From contig BPGE01000001.1 of NCBI GenBank assembly GCA_026002875.1, positions 3,844,001-3,908,000 on the forward strand: DNA of 64,000 nucleotides. The letters run 5' to 3'. Of this stretch, positions 1-8,000 are shown in pieces; positions within the stretch are counted from its first letter, which is position 1; every line of letters begins with the position of its first letter. The notes beneath the pieces were generated by a model that saw only the letters and a program-made list of their open reading frames with translations, searched no databases and was not told the origin of the DNA. The stretch comes from Bryobacteraceae bacterium (GTDB lineage Bacteria; Acidobacteriota; Terriglobia; Bryobacterales; Bryobacteraceae). The position numbers were made by a program, and so were the translations under genes.

Positions 1-2
1 CA

Positions 3-617
3 TTCCGTCCGTGCGAGCAGGAAAGCCGGCTGGCTGGCCCGCCCGCGCCGTATCAGGGCTCGGCAGGATGGTTTTCTGCGGCGCAGAAGCTGGAGTACCG
101 CTCCACGGGCTGCGCCGATGCCGGAACCGGGGCCGAGGTATTTGCGCCAGGGATCGGCATGCTGCAGCGGACTGTCACGACCATCGCTGGACCGCGCGTC
201 TATGAGCTCGTCTCCGCGCGCGTCGGCAAGTTTCTTTTCGAGGCCGGTCCCTCGACATTCTTCAGCGCCTCGCTGGCGGAGACTCCGTCTGGCGGGCTGT
301 CAGCGTCGCTGCGCCTGGTTCCGGGAACGGGCGAGCCTGTCGATCTTTTTTACGCCGACTGGCAGGAATACGACGCCGTCCTCTGGGATGAATCCGGCCG
401 GCCTGTTTACCGCTGGTCGGACGGCAAAGCCTTCGCGCAGGCGACGCGGATCAGGACCGTTTCCGGGGAACTCCGTCATGAGGTCCCCCTCGAGCTGCGC
501 GAGCCGCTGCCCGACGGCCGCTATGTGCTGGAAGCGTGGCTGACGACAGGACCTGACCGGCGCGGGTATGCCGCGATGGCGCCGTTCCGGATCGAGGGAG
601 GCAGGCTCAGCCGGTAG
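3..617 (+). CDS. Secreted-type hypothetical protein with BsuPI-like C-terminal domain (5' end outside window)
   Basis: The reading frame is open from the first bases of the window, so the N-terminus is missing; 204 residues are visible. The first ~75 residues contain a pattern common at the end of exported proteins of unknown role (GCADAG, then APGIGMLQRTVTTIAGPRVYELV). The last ~100 residues look like a BsuPI / intracellular-proteinase-inhibitor-like beta-sandwich (FYADWQEYDAVLWDESG, PLPDGRYVLEAWL). An internal ATG at 159 would give a shorter product, but the upstream part reads as real protein. It converges on the minus-strand gene that ends at 676. Function unknown. Confidence 0.65.
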   Translation, partial: FRPCEQESRLAGPPAPYQGSAGWFSAAQKLEYRSTGCADAGTGAEVFAPGIGMLQRTVTTIAGPRVYELVSARVGKFLFEAGPSTFFSASLAETPSGGLSASLRLVPGTGEPVDLFYADWQEYDAVLWDESGRPVYRWSDGKAFAQATRIRTVSGELRHEVPLELREPLPDGRYVLEAWLTTGPDRRGYAAMAPFRIEGGRLSR

Positions 618-675
618 CCGGAGCCGGGACGGACTTCCGGGATCCGGCTGGCCCATCCGGGACACGGGGAGCCCG

Positions 676-1515
676 CTACTTTTCGACCCGGAACCGCCCG
701 CGCGCTTCGGCTGTCTTGCCGCCCACTTTATCGACAACGGTTACGGCGAGCTGATAATCGCCGGGCTGGACGCCCTCGCTGACGCTGAGCGTCAGCATGC
801 CGTTCAGCAGGCGGCGGGGGTAGAAGGGCTCGCCTTCATCGCTGGCGGCTTCCTCCTGGGTAAAGAGCACGTCTCCCTGCGTGTTCAGGACCTCCAGTCC
901 GTAGCTGACGGAAAACCGGTTGTTCCCGCCGAGCGTGAAGCCCGCCACCTGGAACCGCGCGATCAGAGTCTCGCCGGGGCGGTAGACGGCGTCGGGCATG
1001 GGTTCGCGATCCGCTTCGTCGCGGTAGAAGCCGAGGTTGAGGACGGTCAGCCCGTCCACCTTTGGCAATGGCCTGCCGCCGACGCGGAAGGGGACGTCGT
1101 GTTCGGCGCTTGTCTGCGCCAGTTCATCGGCCACCCGGATCCTGATCCGGTAGCCGCCCGGAGGCAGCTGTCCGGGCAGCGCCATGGTGTACTGGACGCG
1201 CGGCAGCCAGTTCCTGTCCTCGTAGCTCAGCTCTTCCTGGATGGCGCCGCCCGCCGCCGGCTCCAGAAGCCGCCCCTCGGGATCCGTGGCGTAGAGAGAC
1301 CAGCGGAGATCGACCCGGTCCTTGACGACGCGGAACCCGGCGATCCGGAAGCTGAGATAGAGGAGCTCGCCGGAGTGGTATTCGTAGTTGGCGCTGATCG
1401 GCGGGCCGTCCTCCTGCCGGTAATGCAGGGTGACTCCGGTGATGGCGAGCTTCGAAGGCGCCGGCTGTCCGGCGGAGAGCACCGCCGGCAGCAGCATCAA
1501 CCCGATCCAGCCCAC
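676..1515 (-). CDS. Exported two-domain beta-sandwich protein, unknown function
   Basis: 279 residues. A short signal peptide (GLMLLPAVLSA then GQPAP) is followed by two similar Ig-like halves, about residues 22-145 and 150-279; each has a YRPGE/YHSGE-like strand, a YGLEV/WSLYA strand and a closing PGDYQL/PGGYRI strand before a FRV motif. This suggests an internal duplication. Translation can begin at GTG 1515 (an AGAGG lies just upstream) or ATG 1497. It lies 17 nt downstream of the DUF4352-like lipoprotein gene, so the two probably share a transcript. No enzymatic motif was seen; a periplasmic or surface binding role is only a guess. Confidence 0.7.
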   Translation of the reverse strand: MGWIGLMLLPAVLSAGQPAPSKLAITGVTLHYRQEDGPPISANYEYHSGELLYLSFRIAGFRVVKDRVDLRWSLYATDPEGRLLEPAAGGAIQEELSYEDRNWLPRVQYTMALPGQLPPGGYRIRIRVADELAQTSAEHDVPFRVGGRPLPKVDGLTVLNLGFYRDEADREPMPDAVYRPGETLIARFQVAGFTLGGNNRFSVSYGLEVLNTQGDVLFTQEEAASDEGEPFYPRRLLNGMLTLSVSEGVQPGDYQLAVTVVDKVGGKTAEARGRFRVEK

Positions 1516-1532
1516 GCCTCTATTGTGCGCCT

Positions 1533-2072
1533 TTATTGCGCGGGAGGCATCTGCGGCTCCACCGCCGGACGGGCTTCGGGCGCCTCGACGCGGTAGGGCA
1601 GGCTGACCAGGGCGGTCTGTTCATGTTCCACGTCGCCGCCGCTGGAGACGCGCAGCTTGTAATCACCCGGCGGCACGTCAAACAGCATCACTCCGGTCTC
1701 CGTCTGCGTGCTGCGGACGCGGCGCAGCAACCCGAGCCACTGGGGAACGCCCTCGGCCTTGTCGAGCTCGAGCGTCTCCCGGCCATCTTTGTCGATCACG
1801 GCGAGCAGGGGCGCGGTGAGGTCCTCGGGACCGTTGTTCGTGATGCTGACAGTGACCAGCAGAAAACGGTGTTCGGGCTTGCGCGGGCCCATGTTCGTCT
1901 GCAACTCGTCCCGCCATTCCGTCTGGTAGACCGTGTAGCTGAGATCTCCGACGATGACGGGAGTTCCCATGGGGTGCACCGTGCCTGATTTGCGCGGCCC
2001 GCAAGCCGCAGAGCTGAGAACCACCGCTACTGTCGCCGCGATTCCGATGACCGGTCGAAATGCTGCGTACAT
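1533..2072 (-). CDS. DUF4352-like lipoprotein
   Basis: 179 residues. The N-terminus has a hydrophobic stretch ending in a lipobox-like SSAAC (Cys24), then an immunoglobulin-like domain with MGTPVIVGDLSYTV, LLVTVSITNNGPEDLTAP and VMLFDVPPGDYKLRV, the pattern of DUF4352 / telomeric-repeat-binding-factor-2-like exported proteins. The start at 2072 is chosen because GGAGG sits 8 nt upstream on the minus strand; any longer reading runs antisense through the neighbouring methyltransferase. It is divergent from the gene at 2100 with only 27 nt between, so promoters must overlap. Role unknown. Confidence 0.75.
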   Translation of the reverse strand: MYAAFRPVIGIAATVAVVLSSAACGPRKSGTVHPMGTPVIVGDLSYTVYQTEWRDELQTNMGPRKPEHRFLLVTVSITNNGPEDLTAPLLAVIDKDGRETLELDKAEGVPQWLGLLRRVRSTQTETGVMLFDVPPGDYKLRVSSGGDVEHEQTALVSLPYRVEAPEARPAVEPQMPPAQ

Positions 2073-2099
2073 TCGTCGTGCCTCCGAATCAGTATCAGT

Positions 2100-2783
2100 G
2101 TGAAAGATATCCCAAATCGCACGTCCGCGCAATTGGCCGCAGCTTTTCTTCTCCTTTTCGCCGTCTCCTGCAGCGCGCAGCCCCTGCGCCATCCGGTGAG
2201 CGGCCGGCTGATCGCGCCCGTCATGGGGGCCGCCGGCGCGCCGTGGCTCGAGCGGGCCGAGCGCGAGATCGAAGAACGGCCGAGCCTGGCCGTCCGGCTG
2301 CTCCGCATTCAGCCCGGCCAGACGGTCGCCGACATTGGCGCGGGCTCCGGCTACTACACCGAACTGTTGTCGAAAGCCGTCGGTCCCGGAGGCAAGGTTT
2401 ACGCCACCGACATCCAGCCTGAAATGATCCGGCTGCTCGAACAGCGCATCCAGCGCAAACGGCTGGGGAACGTGGAGACGGTTCTGTCCACGGAAACCGA
2501 TCCCCGCCTTCCTCCGGAATCGCTGGATCTCGCCCTGCTCGTGGACGTCTATCATGAGCTCGCGCGGCCGCAACAGGTGCTCCGCCGCATCCGCGAATCC
2601 CTCAAGCCTGGCGGCCGCCTCGTGCTGATCGAATTCCGCAAGGAAGATCCCAACGTGCCCATCCGGGAAGAGCACAAGATGAGCGTGGCCGAGGCGCGCG
2701 CCGAAGTCGAGCCCGAGGGCTTCGTCTTCGAACGCGTTTTGAACGATCTGCCCTGGCAGCATATCCTGATATTTCGCAAATGA
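2100..2783 (+). CDS. Class I SAM-dependent methyltransferase with N-terminal export signal
   Basis: 227 residues from a GTG start. Residues ~10-27 are a signal sequence ending FAVSC, a possible lipobox. The body is a Rossmann methyltransferase: motif I ADIGAGSGYYTELLSKAVG, motif II acid VYATDIQPEM, motif IV ALLVDVYHEL and post-motif LKPGGRLVLIEFRKED. Substrate is not apparent. Export of a SAM-dependent enzyme is odd because SAM is cytoplasmic; proteins of this layout recur in related bacteria. It overlaps the next gene by 4 nt (ATGA), so translation is probably coupled. No convincing Shine-Dalgarno sequence precedes the GTG. Confidence 0.82.
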   Translation: MKDIPNRTSAQLAAAFLLLFAVSCSAQPLRHPVSGRLIAPVMGAAGAPWLERAEREIEERPSLAVRLLRIQPGQTVADIGAGSGYYTELLSKAVGPGGKVYATDIQPEMIRLLEQRIQRKRLGNVETVLSTETDPRLPPESLDLALLVDVYHELARPQQVLRRIRESLKPGGRLVLIEFRKEDPNVPIREEHKMSVAEARAEVEPEGFVFERVLNDLPWQHILIFRK

Positions 2784-3889
2784 AAGACGCGCGCTTTCCG
2801 TCCGAGCACGCTCTGGAGCGCGACGCCGCAACCGGCGCGCGCGTGCACAGGCTCACGGGCGCCCCGTGCATCAACCATCACACCTACTTCCTCAACTCCT
2901 CGCTGACCCCGGACGGGCAGTCGCTGATTTTTGCGAGCAACCGCACCGGCGCGTGGCAGCTCTTTTCCGTCGAGCCCTTCCCGGAGGGCGAGATCCGGCA
3001 GTGGACGGACGCTGCGCCAATCCATCCGTTTTCGCCCGCCATCCATCCGGGCGGCGAATCCGTTTACTTCGTGCGCGGCGGCTCGATCTGGGAGATCCGC
3101 AGGGACACGCTGGAAGAGCGGCTCGTCGCGCGCCGCGATCACGCGCAGTTCGGAGAAGTGTCGCTGTCGGCGGACGGAGAGTGGCTGACCGCCGCGGCAA
3201 GGATCGGCGGTGAATCCGGACTCGTTGCAGGCCGCAGGGACGGGCGGGACTGGATTTTCCATCGTTTCCCGCGCACCGTCATCCATCCGCAGTTCCACCC
3301 GCTCGAGCCGGAGTGGATCGAGTTCGCGGCGGACCCCGCCCCGCGCATGCACCGCATCCGGCGGGACGGCACGGGTCTTGAGTGCCTTTACGAACACTCC
3401 AATGACGAGTTCGTCGTCCACGAGACTTTCCTCGGGCGCACCGGCGACCTCGTCTATGTCGAGTGGCCCCGCGCGCTCTGGCGCCTGGACTGGACGACGA
3501 GGGAGCGGCGGCTCATCTGCGAATGCAACGCGTGGCACATCGCTCCCAACCGCGCCGGCACGCTGATCCTGTGCGATACCAACCACCCGGACCGCGGCCT
3601 GTTCCTGATCGACGCCGCCACCGGCGCGCAGCGCCTTGCCGCGCTCTCGCAGAGCTCGAACAGAGGCTCTCAGTGGATGAAGTCCCGCTATGCGCTGCCC
3701 GAAGACTTCGCCGCCGCGCGCGCGGCGCTGGGGGGCAATCTGAGCTGGATGGAGAACGCCGCTGATACGGTGTACGGTCCGCAGTACACGCACCCGCATC
3801 CCTCTTTCTCGCCTTCGGAGCGTCACGTGATTTTCACCAGCGACCGCAGCGGCCATCCGCAGGTCTACGCCGTGGAGCTCGATGGATAA
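2780..3889 (+). CDS. Oligogalacturonate lyase-like (PL22-type) beta-propeller protein
   Basis: 369 residues, no signal peptide. Repeated TolB/WD-like blades are visible (SLTPDGQSLIFASNRTGAWQ; SLSADGEWLTAAA; FSPSERHVIFTSDRSGHPQV) and the C-terminal VYGPQYTHPHPSFSPSE matches the oligogalacturonate lyase family (Oligogal_lyase), as does the CINHHTYF segment near residue 30. In that family the enzyme cleaves unsaturated oligogalacturonides by beta-elimination using Mn-binding histidines. Whether the substrate here is pectin is inferred only. It overlaps the upstream methyltransferase by 4 nt and the downstream YdjM-like gene by 8 nt, indicating one operon. Confidence 0.75.
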   Translation: MKDARFPSEHALERDAATGARVHRLTGAPCINHHTYFLNSSLTPDGQSLIFASNRTGAWQLFSVEPFPEGEIRQWTDAAPIHPFSPAIHPGGESVYFVRGGSIWEIRRDTLEERLVARRDHAQFGEVSLSADGEWLTAAARIGGESGLVAGRRDGRDWIFHRFPRTVIHPQFHPLEPEWIEFAADPAPRMHRIRRDGTGLECLYEHSNDEFVVHETFLGRTGDLVYVEWPRALWRLDWTTRERRLICECNAWHIAPNRAGTLILCDTNHPDRGLFLIDAATGAQRLAALSQSSNRGSQWMKSRYALPEDFAAARAALGGNLSWMENAADTVYGPQYTHPHPSFSPSERHVIFTSDRSGHPQVYAVELDG

Positions 3890-4877
3890 CCTCACACACT
3901 CGCTGACCGGCGTTCTGCTGGCCCGCACGGGACTGGCGCGCGGGGTGCCGTATGGAACGGCGCTGGCCGTGGGCGCGGCCAACTTCGCTGACATCGACAT
4001 CATCACGGGCGCGCGGAGCTGGATCTGCTATCTGCATCACCACCGGGGTTTCACGCACTCGCTTGTCTGGCTGCCGCTGGTGGCCGCCGCGCCGCTCCCG
4101 CTGTGGTGGCTGCTCGCGCGGCGGCGCGGACCGGCGTCCCGTGCGCTGTGGCTCCGCGCGTATCTCATTTCCCTGGTCGCCGCGTTCACCCATCCGCTGC
4201 TCGACCTGCTCAATGTTTACGGAATCCGCCTGGGGACCCCGTTCACCGAGCGCTGGTATCACCTCGATCTGCTGTTCATCGTCGACGTCTGGGTCTGGGC
4301 GATTCTGCTCGTCTGCACGCTCGGGCCGATGCTCGCGCGGCTCGTGTATTCCGAGATCGGTTTCCGCCGCGCGCCAGGGCGCGGCATGGCGTGGCTGGGG
4401 CTCGCCGGCTTCGCCGCCGCCGTCGGCCTGCGCGCGCTGCTCCACGAGCAGGCCGTGCAGCAGCTGAATTCCCGCGTCTACGCGGGCGAGCCGCCCCGCC
4501 GCGTGCTCGCCACGCCCTCCCCTGCGAATCCGTGGAAGTGGACGGGCGTGGTCGAAACACGCTCCGCGTGGCGGCTGGTTCCTGTCGAACTCGGCCGCCC
4601 GTTCGATCCCGATGCGGGCACGGTGTTCTACAAGCCGGACACCGAACGGTTCCGCCCGATTGTGGCAGGCACGGAGACAGGGCGCGTGTTCCTGCACTTT
4701 TCCCAGGCGCCGTCGTGGTCGGTCATGCCCGCACCGGATCCCGAAGGCGCGGTGGTGGTCCGCATCACCGATCTCCGCTTCGGGCCGCCGGAAGGCAACG
4801 CTTTTGTCGTCACCTTCCTGATCGATGCCCAGGGCCGCGTGCTGCGCGAGGAATTCTCGTTCGGCCGCAGGCGCTGA
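3882..4877 (+). CDS. YdjM-family membrane-bound metal-dependent hydrolase
   Basis: 331 residues. The N-terminus MDNLTHSLTGVLLARTGL, then ANFADIDII and LHHHRGFTHSLVWLPLV, is the signature of the YdjM/LexA-binding inner-membrane family (PF04307), with conserved His/Asp residues that could bind a metal. Four or five hydrophobic helices lie between residues 60 and 190, followed by a soluble C-terminal domain. The family has no firmly known reaction. It is the last gene of a three-gene operon (8-nt overlap with the propeller gene) and is followed by a strong hairpin. Confidence 0.8.
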   Translation: MDNLTHSLTGVLLARTGLARGVPYGTALAVGAANFADIDIITGARSWICYLHHHRGFTHSLVWLPLVAAAPLPLWWLLARRRGPASRALWLRAYLISLVAAFTHPLLDLLNVYGIRLGTPFTERWYHLDLLFIVDVWVWAILLVCTLGPMLARLVYSEIGFRRAPGRGMAWLGLAGFAAAVGLRALLHEQAVQQLNSRVYAGEPPRRVLATPSPANPWKWTGVVETRSAWRLVPVELGRPFDPDAGTVFYKPDTERFRPIVAGTETGRVFLHFSQAPSWSVMPAPDPEGAVVVRITDLRFGPPEGNAFVVTFLIDAQGRVLREEFSFGRRR

Positions 4878-4933
4878 TCTCTTCAGCGTGGATGCGGCTT
4901 CAGAAGCGAAGGCGGACGGCGCGGCGGACCTGC

Positions 4934-4991
4934 GGCCGCGGAAAAGCCGCGGCCCGCGGCAGCCGGCATGCGCGGCTCCGCGGGCCGCTTT
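4934..4991. terminator. Convergent intergenic hairpins, probable bidirectional terminator
   Basis: Two GC-rich stems overlap here. An 8-bp perfect stem (4934-4941 with 4947-4954, loop AAAAG) shares bases with a larger one: an 11-bp perfect arm GCGGCCCGCGG (4949-4959) pairs with 4978-4988, extended inward by AGCCG/CGGCT (4961-4965 with 4973-4977), and is followed by TTT. The site separates the plus-strand operon ending at 4877 from the minus-strand gene ending at 5028. The two hairpins cannot form together. Confidence 0.7.
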
Positions 4992-5027
4992 CTCCGTCTG
5001 GCTTTCAGGCCTTGAGCAGCAGTACTC

Positions 5028-8000
5028 CTACCGCCGTTCGAGCCGCACGGCCGTGTCTGTGGCCAGCCCATTCACGGTCAGCGTCACGTCCCCGGCGGCA
5101 TCGGCCTGCACGGTTTCGGTCCGCACGGGCTGCCCGGTCGACGTGTTGTACCACGTCGCGGTGTAGGAGGCGTTGGCCGCGCCCATGGCCACTGTCACCG
5201 TGCCGCTCACCGCGGGCACGGCGGCGCCATCGGCCACGGCGCGCCACGTATGGCGGCGGTTGTCGATCCAGAGGTGCGCGCGGCCGCCTGCCGTGTCCTT
5301 CTGCCCCAGCACACGCAGGTCAGTGTGCGAGGCGCGCGCATCGGCGTCGCGGTAGCGGCCGTTGTTGAGCGGGATGCCGCTCATGAAGCGGTTCCAGTTG
5401 CCGTACAGGCCGTGGAGGCGGTAGTTGAAGATGTTGTCGGTGTACCAGTAGAGCGGATACACGCCGCCCGGGCCGCAGCGGGCCCAGATCATCTTATGCA
5501 GCCACACGCCGTTGCGGTCCTGCCGGAGGTCCGTGTCTTCCTCGTCGGTGGAGCGCGGGCCGTTGATGCCTTGCTCGCCCCACGTGGCCGGCTTGCCCCA
5601 GTTCATCTGGAGCGAGGCGCGGTCGTATTCGGCGAAGAAGCGGGCCGAATCGTTGGCCAGTTCGTCGCGGGGCTCGATCCAGCCGGCGCGCACGTACACA
5701 TGGAAGTCGACGTTCGAAATGGGCGCGCTGTCGGGGTGCTTCCACGCCTCCTCGGCGAAGGTCGCCCAGGTGGACGTCGTCGCCGGATGCGGGTTGCCAT
5801 CGGCGCCGGCCAGCGCGGCCAGCCGCGCCGCCAGCCGGAAGTGCGCGCCCGGCGAGGGCGCTTCTTCGTTGACCAGTTCCCAACTGTGCACGGAACGGTG
5901 AGCGCCGAAGCGCGCGAACAGGTATCGCCAGTAGGCCTCGTGCAGCCAGCCGCCCGGCGTGCCCGGCCCGTTGTTGAAGTTGCCCGGGTTGCGGTCGGCC
6001 AGACCCTCGGGGCCGAGGTGGTTCAGCAGATACTCCTGCTTCTCGCTGATCACGAGCCGGAGCGTGATGCCGAGCTGCCGCGCCACGTCGAGGATGGAGT
6101 CCATCGCGGCGCTGCGGCGCGGGTCGAACGTGGTATGCGAGTTGAACTTCGGCGACTGCAGCAGCTGCGGCCCCAGCGCGCCGCTGCTCTGCAGCTCGTA
6201 GAGCGCCACTTCGTCCACGAACGCGCTGCCTCCCGTCGTGTTCTCGAGAATCAGCGACAGGAAAGACGCCACGTCGGACGCGGCCGTGAAGTCGCCGTAG
6301 GCCACATGCCACGGAGTGTCACCGGCGACGTGCCGCACCAGCACGGGCAGCGATTCCGTCTGGCCGATCTCCGGCCAGCCGGTGAACTTGACGCAGACGC
6401 CGTACGGCTGGCCCGCGGTGCGCGGTCCCGTTACGCCCTCTGTCCGCAAACGCACGAACACGCGGTAGCGCCGGCCGGGAACCAGCGGCACGGCGGAACT
6501 CGAGAAGCCGTAGAACATCAGCGGGTTCCTCTCGTCGAGCCGCAGCGCCGCCAGACCGTGCGCCCAGGCGCTCTCCAGCGACAGTCCCGTGGCCGGGACC
6601 GTTCCTTCGTAGGACAGCGTGCGCGAGGTCCACGGCCCCCACGCCGAGCCCCAGATCTGCCCGCTGATCCACCAGCGGAACATCGTCTGGTTGCCCGAGC
6701 CGACCTGATTCAGGTTGTTGATCATCTCGTAGGAGAACTGCCGCGGACCGGCGCCAATGCCGCTGCCGCCGCCAAGGAACGGCGAGCCGTCGGCGTACTC
6801 GAAGTAGCGCCAGTCGGATTGGGAGACACGCACGGGTCCGCGATTGACAGGGCTCGCGGGGGCCGCGGCGGTGAAGGTCCGCTCGGCCGACTGCGCCGTG
6901 CCGCGGGCTTCGCGCACTTCAATCCGGTAGCGCCACGTTCCCTCCTGCGGCGGCGCGAACCGCACGGTCCACTCGGGTTCGCCCTCCGGGTACATCCATT
7001 CTTCGTTCGACTTCAGCGCCCGCTGGTAGCGCTGTTCGAGAAACGCCGGCCGCCGCAGCACAGTGGCCCAGTTGTCGCGCGTGAACAGCACGTCGACGCT
7101 CACGCCGTCCACCCACTCGAGCCCGCGCGGCGGGTTGGGATCGAAAGGAAGATGCGGATGCGTGGCCGCGCTGTTGGCCAGCCGGAAGCGGATGACGTAA
7201 GGCTCCCAGCGCTCCGCCGTGCCAGTTTCGCGGATATCGGTCACAGCGAGCGAGCCTGACGGAACGTAGCGGACACGCCGCTCCGCCGCAGCCACGCGCC
7301 CCTGCGCGTCGCGCACCTGAGCCAGAATCCGGTTCCAGCCGGGCTTCAGCGTCAGCGCCGCGCTCCAGGTGTTCGACAGGCTGGCCGCAGCCATCACGTC
7401 CCGGTCCGTCGTCACCAGGATCTCCGACAATGCGCCTTCCGCCGTGCCGCGCACGGTCAGCGAAGCGCTGTTGACCACCGCTCCGTCGGCGGGTTCGGTG
7501 ATCGCAATGCGCGGAGCGCCCGCAGGAACAGGCGCGCTCCAGGCCACCGTGCGCGTCACCACGTTGCCATCGTCGTCCGACGCACGCAGCACCGCCGTGT
7601 AGCTGCCGGGCACGCTCACGCGCCGGGTTCCGGCAGGCCACTGCGAGCGCGCTCCGTCGCCGAAGTCCCAGTTGTAGCGGACCACTGCTCCATCGGGATC
7701 GTCGCCGGTCACGCGGTAATCGAGCAGGCGCTCTCCGCCCGCGCCTTCGCGCACCTCGATCACCGCGGTCAAATCAGGCGGCAATCCGGCTCCGGTCTTG
7801 CGAACAACGGCCAGATCGTCCACGAACACCGTCATGCGCAGGGAAGGACCGCCGAAGAAGCCGACCGCAATCCGCGTCTGCGTCGTCGACGCCTGGAAGG
7901 TCAGCGCATATTTCACCCAGCCGTCGCCCGCGCTCTGGCGCGAAATGTAGCCCGAATGCGCCAGCGTCTTCCAGTCCCAGCTGAGAGCTTCAAGGCGGAA

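Noticed and set aside
568-1596. Long plus-strand open frame over the two exported-protein genes
   Set aside because: Antisense to two genes with signal peptides and coherent domains; its own translation is Arg/Gly/Pro-rich without motifs.
2552-4006. 484-codon minus-strand open frame
   Set aside because: Lies antisense to the methyltransferase, propeller and YdjM genes, all with clear families.
5250-7259. 669-codon plus-strand open frame inside the giant gene
   Set aside because: High GC keeps antisense frames open; the minus strand carries recognisable FN3, Ig and GH-A motifs.
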